Of a DNA stretch of 64,000 nt, positions 28,058 to 37,059 are shown one piece after another (the stretch's first letter is position 1; every line of letters starts with the position of its first letter). Under the pieces are notes generated by a model. That model saw nothing but the letters and a program-made list of their open reading frames with translations, was not told the origin of the DNA and ran no database searches. The stretch spans positions 398,811 through 462,810 of the forward strand of contig NZ_BMDV01000002.1 of NCBI RefSeq assembly GCF_014636095.1, written 5' to 3'. The position numbers and the translations under genes were made by a program. This DNA is from Acinetobacter modestus. GTDB taxonomy: Bacteria; Pseudomonadota; Gammaproteobacteria; Pseudomonadales; Moraxellaceae.

Positions 28058-29275
28058 TTAGTGTTCAGCCCATTCAACTGTTGAAAGGTCGATACCTTCT
28101 TTATACATATCCCAAAGCGGAGAAAGTTCACGTAATTTCTCAACAGCAGCTTTGGTAATTGTTAACACATGATCAATATCAGCTTCAGTTGTATATTTAC
28201 CAAAACTGAAACGAATTGAACTATGTGCTAATTCATCAGATAAACCTAAAGCACGTAATACATATGAAGGCTCTAGTGTTGCAGAAGTACATGCTGAACC
28301 ACTTGACACTGCAAGATCTTTTAACGCCATCATTAATGATTCACCTTCAACGAAGTTAAAGCTGACATTAAGATAGTTTGCAACGTTCTCAGTCGGATGA
28401 CCATTCAAGAACACTTGCTCAAGGTCTTGGAAGCCATTCCATAGTTTGTCACGTAGGTGGCGAAGACGCTCTTGTTCTGCTTGCATAGTTTTACCAGCAA
28501 TTTCAAAAGCTTCACCCATACCTACAATTTGATGAGTTGCTAAAGTACCAGAACGCATACCGCGCTCATGACCACCACCATGCATTTGTGCTTTTAAGCG
28601 AACACGTGGGCTACGGCGGACAAATAGAGCACCAATTCCTTTAGGGCCATAAATTTTATGACCAGAGAAGCTCATTAAATCAATTTTCATAGTTGAAAGA
28701 TCGATTTCAACTTTACCAGCGGCTTGTGCAGCATCAACGTGTAAGAATGTTTTATTCGAACGTGTTAACTCGCCAATAGCTGCTACGTCAGTAATCGTAC
28801 CGATTTCATTGTTCACCATCATCAGTGAAACAAGAATGGTATCTGGACGTAAAGCTGCTTTCACCATTTCAGGCGTAATTAAACCTGTACGTGGTTCAGG
28901 TTCTAAATAAGTAATTTCAAAACCTTGTTCTTCTAGCTCGCGGCAAGTATCTAACACAGCTTTGTGTTCGATTTTACTAGTAATGATGTGCTTGCCTTTT
29001 GAACCGTAAAACTGAGCAATACCTTTTAGTGCTAAGTTGTCAGATTCAGTCGCACCAGAAGTCCAAACGATCTCACGTGGATCTGCTTTAACTAGGTTTG
29101 CAACTTGTTCACGTGCATATTCAGCTTTTTCTTCAGCTTGCCAACCATAGGCATGTGAGCGTGATGCAGGATTACCAAAAGTCCCTTCGAAGGTTAAACA
29201 TTCCATCATACGTTCTGCAACTTCAGGAAGTACTGGTGTTGTTGCTGCATAATCAAGATAAATTGGACGTTTCAT
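28058..29275 (-). CDS. iscS: Cysteine desulfurase IscS
   Basis: A 405-residue PLP enzyme that takes sulfur from cysteine for Fe-S clusters and tRNA thiolation. The PLP Lys lies in [14 protein letters not shown], and the persulfide Cys lies in [14 protein letters not shown] within the mobile loop. The C-terminal tail that binds IscU ([18 protein letters not shown]) is intact. It begins only 1 bp after the iscR stop codon, so the two genes are probably translationally coupled. Confidence 0.97.
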   Translation of the reverse strand: MKRPIYLDYAATTPVLPEVAERMMECLTFEGTFGNPASRSHAYGWQAEEKAEYAREQVANLVKADPREIVWTSGATESDNLALKGIAQFYGSKGKHIITSKIEHKAVLDTCRELEEQGFEITYLEPEPRTGLITPEMVKAALRPDTILVSLMMVNNEIGTITDVAAIGELTRSNKTFLHVDAAQAAGKVEIDLSTMKIDLMSFSGHKIYGPKGIGALFVRRSPRVRLKAQMHGGGHERGMRSGTLATHQIVGMGEAFEIAGKTMQAEQERLRHLRDKLWNGFQDLEQVFLNGHPTENVANYLNVSFNFVEGESLMMALKDLAVSSGSACTSATLEPSYVLRALGLSDELAHSSIRFSFGKYTTEADIDHVLTITKAAVEKLRELSPLWDMYKEGIDLSTVEWAEH

Positions 29276-29276
29276 G

Positions 29277-29750
29277 TCAAATACCTGTAACCGATAGGAG
29301 GGCTGAATCTAAACTTGCTGAGTTTTGGCGAAGTGCAACAGTTTGAACATTGTCGCGTGCGATCAGGTCTGCAAGAGAGATTTTTGCGAGATAATCGGCA
29401 ATATGGTGGGAGAGTTCTTGCCATAAGTCATGTGTTAAGCACATTGCACCATTTTGACAATTGCCTTTATGGTCGCAACGTGTTGCATCGACGGTTTCAT
29501 TTACAGCTTCGATAATTTCTAGCACGGTAATTTCAGTTGCATTTCGTGCAAGATGATATCCACCATTAGCACCACGAACACTCGAAACTAACCCATGTCG
29601 TTTAAGTTTTGCGAATAACTGTTCTAAATAGGCGACTGATATGGATTGACGTGCTGCTATTTCGGCAAGCGTGATCGTTTGTTCAGTTGGCTGCAAAGCT
29701 AAATCAAGTAGAGCAGTCACTGCGTAACGACCGCGAGTTGTAAGACGCAT
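29277..29750 (-). CDS. iscR: Fe-S regulator IscR
   Basis: A 157-residue Rrf2-family regulator, first gene of the isc operon. It has the winged HTH at the N-terminus ([18 protein letters not shown], then [16 protein letters not shown]) and three cluster cysteines in [15 protein letters not shown]. With a [2Fe-2S] cluster it represses its own operon; without it, repression is lifted. I begin at MRLTTRGR rather than four codons earlier because this is the conserved start. An IscR-type site overlaps its promoter at 29792-29813. Confidence 0.96.
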   Translation of the reverse strand: MRLTTRGRYAVTALLDLALQPTEQTITLAEIAARQSISVAYLEQLFAKLKRHGLVSSVRGANGGYHLARNATEITVLEIIEAVNETVDATRCDHKGNCQNGAMCLTHDLWQELSHHIADYLAKISLADLIARDNVQTVALRQNSASLDSALLSVTGI

Positions 29751-29766
29751 GATTCGGTACACATGG

Positions 29767-29783
29767 TTAGACTAGATGTCTAA
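29767..29783. promoter_or_regulatory. 17-bp palindrome at the isc transcription start
   Basis: TTAGAC-tagat-GTCTAA is a perfect inverted repeat directly downstream of the -10 element, covering the expected +1. It is distinct from the IscR type 1 site and could be a second operator or a leader hairpin. Confidence 0.5.
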
Positions 29784-29812
29784 ATTTTATGAATTCCGAC
29801 TAAAATAGTCAA
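29784..29812 (-). promoter_or_regulatory. isc operon promoter with IscR type 1-like site
   Basis: On the minus strand a -35 TTGACT (29812-29807) and -10 TAAAAT (29789-29784) are separated by 17 bp. The -35 lies within a TTGACT-attt-TAGTCGG sequence (29812-29794) that fits the known type 1 IscR consensus. Autorepression by holo-IscR is therefore likely. Confidence 0.8.
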
Positions 29813-29858
29813 GTTTTTTAATTGCCAAAATGCGTGTGAAAAGTGAAATATGTTGGAA

Positions 29859-30506
29859 TTATTGTATCCACATATTATAAACGAAAAAGCCTATTAAAAT
29901 AAAGCTGAATACAGCAAATGAAATATTAATCCAACGTTGGCGTTTTTGCAGGCGATGAATGCGGTTTTGATATTGTTTAACTTCAACCAATAATGAGTTG
30001 ATCTCAGAGCGTTGCTGATCGATTTTATCAAGCAATGGCGCAATTCGTTGCTGAGACGCGATAGCTTCTGCATCACTATCAAATGCATTGAACCATTGTT
30101 TCCAATTTGCGAATATACTCGTGAGTGTGAGGTGAGGGATTAAATCCATCACATCTTCTTGAAGTCTTGCATCACCTAAAATACGCATATTGTAGATACT
30201 GCGCTGATTATTAAATACGAAAATTTTAATCAAATCGATGAGTGTGCTATTTATTTCTAGATCAACTTTTCGATCTAGTGCTTTCATATCAAATAAAATT
30301 CCTTTTTCGGTAAATTGGACATAAAAGTCAAAAAAAGGAATATAACTGTTGATTCGAATGGTAACTTTTTCATCGATAAGTTTTTTCGCTTGCAAGCGTA
30401 AAGTTGCATCATGCGTGAGAATGAATGAAAAAAAAGTTTCTAAAACAATGATGACAATGTTTAGCAACAAATGGGGGTGTTTATGTCTTTGTTGCGTATC
30501 ACTCAT
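29859..30506 (-). CDS. SCP2-domain, UbiJ-like protein with C-terminal membrane anchor
   Basis: A protein of about 215 residues (start at MSDTQQRHKH). The N-terminal half has the SCP2 sterol-carrier pattern seen in UbiJ: LLLNIVIIVLETFFSFIL, then IRINSYIPFFDFYVQFTEKG, then LEINSTLIDLIK and MRILGDARLQEDVMDLI. The C-terminal half is a coiled coil (about residues 155-190) followed by a single transmembrane helix (ISFAVFSFILIGFFVYNMWI). UbiJ helps ubiquinone synthesis as a lipid-binding partner. The membrane anchor is not part of E. coli UbiJ. It is divergent from the phasin gene. Confidence 0.6.
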   Translation of the reverse strand: MSDTQQRHKHPHLLLNIVIIVLETFFSFILTHDATLRLQAKKLIDEKVTIRINSYIPFFDFYVQFTEKGILFDMKALDRKVDLEINSTLIDLIKIFVFNNQRSIYNMRILGDARLQEDVMDLIPHLTLTSIFANWKQWFNAFDSDAEAIASQQRIAPLLDKIDQQRSEINSLLVEVKQYQNRIHRLQKRQRWINISFAVFSFILIGFFVYNMWIQ

Positions 30507-30716
30507 AGGTCTCTTTATCCTTGCCAATCACACTATAAATTTCATAAAGCACGTAAATCTGAGTATCCATACTCAATTGTTAAAAATAATTTACATGACT
30601 TTATTGCTTTGTAGAACAGTTTTTTAAAACGATCAAGTCTTAACTTTGATATTATAAAAACATTTTTATGGTTAAATACGACATACTGTTTGTAAAGTGC
30701 TTGGGAGTAATGGTTA

Positions 30717-31172
30717 ATGGACAACTCAAATGTAGAACACCCAACTGATGAGGCAGAGGTAAAAACTAAGCTAAAATCAAAGAGTTCTAAAAAATCTGCC
30801 CTTGATTTCAAAAAGTATACGCAACAGATTTGGCTGGCTGGATTAGGTGCTTTTTCACGCGCCGAAGAAGAGGGAAATAAATTATTTGACTCTTTAGTCA
30901 AGGTGGGTGAAGAGCTAGAATCCAAGACCGTCGATTTTGCTGATAACACTGTTGGAAAAGTGACTGAAAAAGCCAAAGAATCAGTGACGGATACTAAAGA
31001 TAAAGTTGAAAAAATTTTAGACACAGGTGTGAATCATTCGTTGAATCGTATTGGTCTAGTGACTCCAAAAGATCTCCAGCATATCGAGCAACTTTTAGTT
31101 CAGCTACATATTAAAGTAGATGCATTGATTGAAGAAAATAATCAATTAAAGAGTAAATTGAATAAAAAGTAA
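30717..31172 (+). CDS. Phasin family protein
   Basis: A 151-residue protein with the phasin pattern. The Lys/Ser-rich N-terminus leads to QIWLAGLGAFSRAEEEGNKLFDSLVKVGEEL, then a long helical Lys/Asp-rich stretch and a C-terminal coiled coil (LNRIGLVTPKDLQHIEQLL, then heptad Leu/Ile). Phasins coat polyhydroxyalkanoate granules, and some act as granule-nucleoid linkers. No PHA synthase is in the window, so granule binding is a family inference. It is divergent from the SCP2-domain gene; GGGAG lies 9 bp upstream. Confidence 0.8.
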   Translation: MDNSNVEHPTDEAEVKTKLKSKSSKKSALDFKKYTQQIWLAGLGAFSRAEEEGNKLFDSLVKVGEELESKTVDFADNTVGKVTEKAKESVTDTKDKVEKILDTGVNHSLNRIGLVTPKDLQHIEQLLVQLHIKVDALIEENNQLKSKLNKK

Positions 31173-31338
31173 AAAAATATAGGCACTCGTCTGTTTATGT
31201 GGTTTTTGAGTATTTATTTTTGCTAAAAAGCCTTTCTAGTATTGCGTTCTCCCCTAAAGCATTGCTATAAAGGCGGCATGGCCTTTTAAACTATAGCCTT
31301 GGATCTTAACAAACGATATTAAGAGGATATTTTTTATC

Positions 31339-31611
31339 ATGAATAAATCAGAATTAATTGATGCGATTGCTGAAAAAGGGGGAGTATCTAAATCGGATGC
31401 TGGTAAGGCACTCGATGCAACAATTGCGTCAATCACTGAAGCACTTAAAAGCGGTGATACGGTTACTTTAGTTGGTTTTGGTACATTTAGCGTTAAAGAA
31501 CGTGCTGCACGTACTGGTCGTAATCCTAAAACAGGTGAAGAGCTTCAAATTAAAGCAAGCAAAGTACCTAGTTTTAAACCAGGTAAGGGTTTAAAAGATT
31601 CAGTTGCGTAA
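31339..31611 (+). CDS. hupB: DNA-binding protein HU
   Basis: A 90-residue HU protein, a nucleoid-associated dimer that bends DNA. It matches HU throughout: [27 protein letters not shown], then [19 protein letters not shown] (the DNA-binding arm) and [13 protein letters not shown]. Only one HU gene is seen in the window; the sequence is nearer to HupB. A GAGG ribosome-binding site precedes the ATG and a terminator follows. It lies upstream of ppiD, the common gammaproteobacterial order. Confidence 0.96.
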   Translation: MNKSELIDAIAEKGGVSKSDAGKALDATIASITEALKSGDTVTLVGFGTFSVKERAARTGRNPKTGEELQIKASKVPSFKPGKGLKDSVA

Positions 31612-31626
31612 TCTTTTTAAATCAGA

Positions 31627-31653
31627 AAACGCACCATTTTGGGTGCGTTTTTT
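31627..31653 (+). terminator. Terminator after hupB
   Basis: AAACGCACC-atttt-GGGTGCGTTTTTT, a strong hairpin with a T6 tail. Confidence 0.92.
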
Positions 31654-31739
31654 ATTTATTGAATGAAATACTTTATTCAGCATTCATTCGCTTTGGTTTT
31701 TCAGTTAAAATTGCCCCGAAATAAAATATTGGAATACTT

Positions 31740-33611
31740 ATGGAATCATTTCGTACAGTCATTAAGGGTTGGCTTGGCAAAGTCCTATTAGTTTTGTTTT
31801 TGACCCCTTTAGCGCTTGTAGGTATTGAAGGATATTTTAGCGGCAGTAATAAAGCAGACGTTGCGAAATCTGTTAACGGACAAGATATTTCTAATAAAGA
31901 CTTGGAAAGTGCGACTAAAAATTATAAAGATCAATATTTATCAATGGTAAAGGGTGATGAGTCTCTTTTAAATCAGCCAGTTATTCAGCAAAAAGCTTTA
32001 GATGCGCTGATTGCACGCTCTTTATTGCAACAGCAGGCGGAAAAGCTGGGTATTTCTTTAAGCGATACTCAGCTGGAGCAAATGTTGGCACAACAGCCAA
32101 GTTTCCAAGAAAATGGAAAGTTTTCTCAAAAGTTGTATGAAAATTATTTACGTTCAGTCGGAATGACTAACCAAGCTCTAATTGCTAGCTTGCGTCAAGA
32201 TCATGCACTAAAAATGATTTCATCGACTTTGTTAGATTATGCGTTGGTGAGTAAATCTGATTTACATCAGCTTGCGAGTTTGCAAACAGAACAGCGTACT
32301 TTGCATTTAGCAAGTATTAAGTTGGATGATTATAAAAAAGGTTTGACTGCGTCAACTCAAGAAATAACAGAGTACTACAACAAGCATAAAAATGAATTTA
32401 AGCAAGTTGCAAGTGTTGATGTTGATTATGTGGTTTTAAGCCCAGCGTTATTGCCTCAAACTAATTTAAATATCACTGAGGCTGATTTACAACAGGCTTA
32501 TAAGGCTTTTGTTGAAAAGCAGCAGAAAGATGCAAAACGTGAAGTTAAGCATATTTTAATTACAACTGATGCACGTGATGCTGCAGCAGCTCAAAAAATT
32601 GCGAATGATGTTTATGCCAAGATTCAAGGTGGAATGTCATTTGCTCAAGCGGCTGCACAATTCTCAGAAGACCCGACTTCAAAAGCACAGGGTGGTTTAG
32701 TTGATGCTTATGCGCCAGGTATTTTCTCAGCCGACTTTGATAATGCGGTTAATGCCTTAAAGAATGGTGAAGTTTCTAAGCCTGTTAAAACACAATATGG
32801 CTACCATATTATTGAAGCAAATGCACCAGTTGCAAATATTCCTTCTTTTGAGAGTGAGAAAGCTCGCTTAACAGCTGAAGTGCAGAAGGCAAAAACTGCA
32901 AATTTATTTAGCGATACTGTAAATAGCTTAAATGAAATGGTTGTGGGTAATGACTCTTTAGAAGCAGTTGCTCAAGAGGTAAAGGGTGCTCGTGTTGAAT
33001 CTTTAAATGGGGTGACCTTAACCACTCAAAATCCTTATTTGAGCGATTTAAATGTTAAAGCAAAACTGTTTAATGATGATGTGAAAAACGGTGACCGTAA
33101 TGCATCTTCTAATATTCAGTTAGCGAATGGTGATACGATTTGGATTAAAGTCCGTAATTACCATGCAGCGGGCGTTAAACCATTAGATCAAGCGACTGCT
33201 GAAGTAAAAGCAAAAGTCATTGAAGCAAAGGCATATAAAGCTGCTCAAGCAAAAATTGCAAAAATTTTAGCTGATTTTAAAGCATTACCTGCTGCACAAG
33301 TTGTTGCAAAATCACAAGTCACTTTTGAAGATGCAGGTACATTTGCGCGTTCTCAAGGTTTAAAACGTGCAATTGAGCGTGCTGCTTTCAGTATTCCAGC
33401 GCCAACTAAAGAAGGTATGTGGTCTGCTACGACAGCAAAATTACCTAATGAGTTGGTTATCGTTGCAGTTTCAAACGTGAATACTAATGCTGCAAATGAG
33501 TTGCCGCCGGAGCAAATTACTGAGTTAACTAAGTTGTATCAGCAGTTCCGTGGTCAGCAGTTACTAGAAGACTATACTGATTATTTAAAATCACAGGCGA
33601 AGATCAAATAA
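31740..33611 (+). CDS. ppiD: Periplasmic folding chaperone PpiD
   Basis: A 623-residue membrane-anchored periplasmic chaperone, equal in length to E. coli PpiD. A single N-terminal transmembrane helix (about residues 12-30) follows SFRTVIKGWLGKV. A SurA-like N-domain comes next, then one parvulin domain at about residues 262-362 (VKHILITTDARD, FAQAAAQFSEDPTSKAQGG, YGYHIIEA). It assists proteins leaving the SecYEG channel. It follows hupB as in other Gammaproteobacteria and ends with its own terminator. Confidence 0.95.
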   Translation: MESFRTVIKGWLGKVLLVLFLTPLALVGIEGYFSGSNKADVAKSVNGQDISNKDLESATKNYKDQYLSMVKGDESLLNQPVIQQKALDALIARSLLQQQAEKLGISLSDTQLEQMLAQQPSFQENGKFSQKLYENYLRSVGMTNQALIASLRQDHALKMISSTLLDYALVSKSDLHQLASLQTEQRTLHLASIKLDDYKKGLTASTQEITEYYNKHKNEFKQVASVDVDYVVLSPALLPQTNLNITEADLQQAYKAFVEKQQKDAKREVKHILITTDARDAAAAQKIANDVYAKIQGGMSFAQAAAQFSEDPTSKAQGGLVDAYAPGIFSADFDNAVNALKNGEVSKPVKTQYGYHIIEANAPVANIPSFESEKARLTAEVQKAKTANLFSDTVNSLNEMVVGNDSLEAVAQEVKGARVESLNGVTLTTQNPYLSDLNVKAKLFNDDVKNGDRNASSNIQLANGDTIWIKVRNYHAAGVKPLDQATAEVKAKVIEAKAYKAAQAKIAKILADFKALPAAQVVAKSQVTFEDAGTFARSQGLKRAIERAAFSIPAPTKEGMWSATTAKLPNELVIVAVSNVNTNAANELPPEQITELTKLYQQFRGQQLLEDYTDYLKSQAKIK

Positions 33612-33633
33612 GTTTGATCTAAGCTTTGAAATT

Positions 33634-33667
33634 TAAAAAGCCAGTTCTTATGAACTGGCTTTTTTAT
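33634..33667. terminator. Terminator between ppiD and cpoB
   Basis: AAAAGCCAGTTC-ttat-GAACTGGCTTTTTT between convergent genes; A and T runs on the two sides suggest bidirectional use. Confidence 0.9.
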
Positions 33668-33679
33668 GCATTATAAGCA

Positions 33680-34543
33680 TTATTTTTTCTGAATAAATTT
33701 AGCTTCTTCGGATTGTGGATATTGGTTAAGCAACTTTGTTTTATACTGGTTGGCAAGAGCAGTATTTTTATCGACTTCTTTTGCAATGCTATAAAGTTGA
33801 TAAACCGCTCGAGAAGCTTTTGCTGAATTAGGATAGCGTGTTACTACGATATTATAGTTTTGTTTGGCTGCTTTATAGTCAACAGGTTCAACAGCTAAAT
33901 AAAACTCAGCCAGCCAAAAGTAAGCATTTCCAACATAAATTCCATTTGGGTGGTTCTTAATGAAATTTTGCATTGGTTGAATGGCTTTTTTTGCCCCGCC
34001 TTGTTTGTAGGCATCTAGTGCAACCGTATATGCTGCTTTTTCTAGCTCAATTTGGTTGTTGGTATTGCTCGTGGTAGCGGTATTTGACTTCGGTTGTACG
34101 GCAGGTGTTTGAGGCACTGAATCCTGTTTTACAGGACTAGGAGCTGTTGATGTGGGTGCAGGTGTTGGAGCTGAGTTTGTTTCTGTTTTTACTGTATCAG
34201 TTGTCGTACTATTTTCTGGTTCTGTATTTTCTTCTGGTGGGTCAATTTTTTGAGAGAGTAATTCTAAGCGTTGATCTAAATCTGTATAGCGATTGGCCAA
34301 CTCTTTTTTCAGTTGCTCAATTGAATTGTCATGCTCTTCTAATTGGCCTCGTAATTTTCGAACTTCTTCTTCTAGTTTTTGGTTCTTTTGAATGAGATCC
34401 CAATTTAGGTTTGAGCCAGTATTAGAGATATTTGTATTATCTGCAATCGTCTGGCTGAGTGCACGAGATTCAATGGGAACATTTGCATATAAATGTGCGC
34501 TAGCGAGTAAGGCAGTAAAAAGTACGGAATACTTTTTTAGCAT
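33680..34543 (-). CDS. cpoB: CpoB/YbgF-like periplasmic protein
   Basis: A 287-residue exported protein. The signal peptide spans residues 1-20 (cut after LYA). A coiled coil at about residues 48-97 (NQKLEEEVRKLRGQLEEHDN) is followed by a Thr/Pro/Ser-rich linker. The C-terminal half is made of TPR repeats (ALDAYKQGGAKKAIQPMQ, NAYFWLAEFYLAVEP) with the YPNSAKASRAVYQL motif. This is the CpoB architecture; CpoB coordinates PBP1B with Tol during septal constriction. It is not next to tolB/pal here, the usual position. The linker is longer than in E. coli. Confidence 0.8.
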   Translation of the reverse strand: MLKKYSVLFTALLASAHLYANVPIESRALSQTIADNTNISNTGSNLNWDLIQKNQKLEEEVRKLRGQLEEHDNSIEQLKKELANRYTDLDQRLELLSQKIDPPEENTEPENSTTTDTVKTETNSAPTPAPTSTAPSPVKQDSVPQTPAVQPKSNTATTSNTNNQIELEKAAYTVALDAYKQGGAKKAIQPMQNFIKNHPNGIYVGNAYFWLAEFYLAVEPVDYKAAKQNYNIVVTRYPNSAKASRAVYQLYSIAKEVDKNTALANQYKTKLLNQYPQSEEAKFIQKK

Positions 34544-34814
34544 AAAAATTCATCCATAAAGTTAAAAAGCCGTGAGCGAACAAGTCCTCATGTTTACTTG
34601 TAGCACACTAGATCTATGTTTTTGATTTAGTCATTAAAGCAGCAACTCATTTAAATGCAATAAGCATTTACAATCTTCAAGCATTTTTCGAATAAAGAAA
34701 TTATCTGTTGTTTAATGTTTATACACTTTTAAATTAAATAGATAATATAGAGATAGATTTTGCTGATGAAATAAGCAATTGAATCAAAAAGTCACTTAAA
34801 AACAGATACAAGTC

Positions 34815-34842
34815 TTGCAACTCAGGCAAAAATCTCTATACT
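34815..34842 (+). promoter_or_regulatory. Promoter of the SRP RNA gene
   Basis: TTGCAA (34815-34820) and TATACT (34837-34842) with a 16-bp spacer end about 12 bp before the RNA. The rest of the gap from 34544 shows nothing else I can support. Confidence 0.65.
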
Positions 34843-34852
34843 TTGTCAGGCA

Positions 34853-34969
<117 letters not shown>

Positions 34970-35452
34970 TTATTCTTCATCGCTCGTTCGAGCAATTGCT
35001 TTCATAATTATTCCCATATCAAATCCTCGGTATTGTAAGAATCTAATTTGTCTTGCTTTTAGTTTTGGATCTGTCTCTACATCTATCCCAAATTTCTTTA
35101 TTTTGAGTTGATAAGCTTGATCTAGCCAATCTACTTCTGAAAGTTCTTCAGTAATAAGTTCTGTATCGAGTTGTTTTGCTTTTAAAGCCTGTTTAATTCT
35201 TTGTAATCCTTTACCTTTTTTAAGTTGACTGGCTAGTGTGAGTTCTGCAACACGTTGGTCGCTTTGGTAATTTTGTTGTGCTAACTCATCAACTAGATTT
35301 GCGACCTCTTCTGGATTGATCGCATATTGATTTAATTTTGCTTCGAGATCTGCTTTGGAATAATCTCGACGTGTAAGAAGGGCAAATGCATAAGAGCGTA
35401 ATCTTGCACCTGTCAATGTTTTGGGTTTCTCTATTTTTTCAGAATTAAACAA
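34970..35452 (-). CDS. recX: RecX regulatory protein
   Basis: A 160-residue RecX protein made of three-helix repeats (RLRSYAFALLTRRDYSKADLEAKL, then VANLVDELAQQNYQSDQRVAE, then KARQIRFLQYRGFDMGIIMKAI). RecX binds the RecA filament and limits its activity. The start codon is TTG at 35452, supported by GAGGA nine bases upstream; no ATG is better placed. It follows recA with a hairpin between them, the standard recA-recX order. It is intact although the recA beside it is not. Confidence 0.92.
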   Translation of the reverse strand: MFNSEKIEKPKTLTGARLRSYAFALLTRRDYSKADLEAKLNQYAINPEEVANLVDELAQQNYQSDQRVAELTLASQLKKGKGLQRIKQALKAKQLDTELITEELSEVDWLDQAYQLKIKKFGIDVETDPKLKARQIRFLQYRGFDMGIIMKAIARTSDEE

Positions 35453-35469
35453 GTTTTATATCCTCATGA

Positions 35470-35496
35470 AAGAAAAACGCCCCGAAGGGCGTTTCA
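35470..35496 (-). terminator. Terminator/attenuator between recA and recX
   Basis: On the minus strand AAACGCCC-ttcg-GGGCGTTT followed by TTC lies directly after the recA stop. It may allow partial readthrough into recX, as in other species. Confidence 0.8.
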
Positions 35497-35498
35497 GC

Positions 35499-36472
35499 TT
35501 AGCTTTCTAAAAAATCTGGTTCTTCTTCATCTTCAGTTTGAGCTGCTTCTTTGTTGTTTTTAGTAAGAAGTTGTTCACGAATGACCTTTTCGATTTCTTG
35601 AGCCATTGCTGGATTTTCCTCAAAATGTCGAATCACGTTATTTTTACCTTGACCAATTTTATTGCCTTGATAAGAATACCAAGCACCCGCTTTTTGTACG
35701 ATGTCTTGTTGAACAGCAAGATCAACCAATTCGCCTAACTGATTAGTGCCTTTGCCATACATGATTTGGAACACAGCTTCTTTGAACGGAGGCGCCATTT
35801 TGTTTTTTACAACTTTAACACGCGTTTCGTTACCTGTGATCTCGTCACCTTCTTTCACTTGACCAATACGACGGATGTCTAAGCGTACAGAAGCGTAGAA
35901 CTTAAGTGCACCATACAGTTCGAGCGTTTCGCATTACCTGTAATTTTACGTAGAGCCTGACTCATTAAGCGTGCTTGTAAGCCCATGTGTGAGTCACCCA
36001 TTTCGCCTTCAATTTCGGCTTTAGGGGTCAATGCTGCTACAGAATCGACAACGATTAAATCGATTGCACCAGAACGCACCAACATATCGGCGATTTCGAG
36101 TGCTTGCTCACCGTGGTCAGGTTGTGAAACCAAAAGGTTATCAATATCTACACCAAGCTTACGTGCATATTCTGGATCTAATGCATGTTCTGCATCGATA
36201 AAGGCACAGGTACCGCCATTTTTTTGACATTGAGCAATCGCTTGTAATGTCATGGTCGTTTTACCTGAAGATTCAGGACCATAAATTTCGATAATACGAC
36301 CTTTAGGTAATCCGCCAATCCCTAATGCGATATCGAGAGTTAAAGAACCTGTAGAAACCGCTTCAACAGCTTGTACAGTATTATCACCTAAGCGCATCAC
36401 GGTATTTTTACCAAACTGCTTTTCAATTTGGCTTAAGGCTGCTTGTAACGCCTTGCTTTTATTATCATCCAT
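35499..36472 (-). pseudogene. recA: recA, disrupted by an out-of-frame internal deletion
   Basis: The first 187-188 codons encode normal RecA: Walker [10 protein letters not shown] near residues 65-73, the catalytic Glu in FIDAEH, and the L1 region [10 protein letters not shown]. Right after SNCMV the frame reads HLSSTLLYA and stops. In another frame the protein resumes as [23 protein letters not shown] and runs to the normal acidic C-terminus (EEEPDFLES). The junction is at 35909/35910. RecA family members have about 24 residues here ([20 protein letters not shown] and what follows), so about 73 bp are missing, which shifts the frame. The lost part is the L2 loop that contacts DNA. As given, the gene cannot make functional RecA. 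Confidence 0.93.
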
Positions 36473-36630
36473 CTCAAAACCTCAAAACTTTATTTCTTAA
36501 CGACTAACCCAAGTGGATGTATTGAATCTCAACTTGTTGGGACTTGAGTATAGTGGCAGATTCTAGTTGTATATTCCACATCTGATCTGTGCTAATACGA
36601 CACAAGATGACGCATCCAAATTAGAAAATT

Positions 36631-37059
36631 TTATTCATCATGATATGACCATGATTGTACATTTTCTTGTTTAAAACGATTGATATCACGACGATCTTTT
36701 TTGCTTGGTCGGTGATCAGGTCGGGCTAGATTATGCAATTTTCGCTGTGATGCATGCAACTCTCTACGCTCAATACTTTCAGGTGTTTCTTCATAAAGAA
36801 GTTGAGCCATTGGGGCGCCACCTCGAACAGCCGATAGTGCTTTCACAACAACGGTCTTTTTCTCAAAACCTTGCTGGATGGTGAGTTCCATTCCAATACG
36901 GACGTCTCTAGAAACTTTAACGCGGTCATTGTTGTGATGGACTTTACCACCTTCAATTGCGGCTTTGGCAATAGAGCGTGTTTTAAAAAAACGTGCAGCC
37001 CAAAGCCATTTATCAATGCGCATGGCATCCATGTTGTCTGATTCATGCTGTTTTGGCAT
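36631..37059 (-). CDS. hslR: Heat shock protein 15 (S4 domain)
   Basis: A 142-residue RNA-binding protein of the S4 superfamily. The S4 fold occupies about residues 13-60 (MRIDKWLWAARFFKTRSIAKA, VHHNNDRVKVSRDVRIGMEL), followed by a basic C-terminal tail. Hsp15 binds free 50S subunits carrying nascent chains to rescue stalled ribosomes. It overlaps the start side of the nucleotidase gene by 17 bp, so the two are co-translated. The true start may be the internal MDAMRID, nine residues in. Confidence 0.88.
   Translation of the reverse strand: MPKQHESDNMDAMRIDKWLWAARFFKTRSIAKAAIEGGKVHHNNDRVKVSRDVRIGMELTIQQGFEKKTVVVKALSAVRGGAPMAQLLYEETPESIERRELHASQRKLHNLARPDHRPSKKDRRDINRFKQENVQSWSYHDE

Noticed and set aside
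36473..36630. LexA (SOS) box upstream of recA
   Set aside because: No CTGT-n8-ACAG-type palindrome is visible, in line with the known lack of LexA in Acinetobacter.
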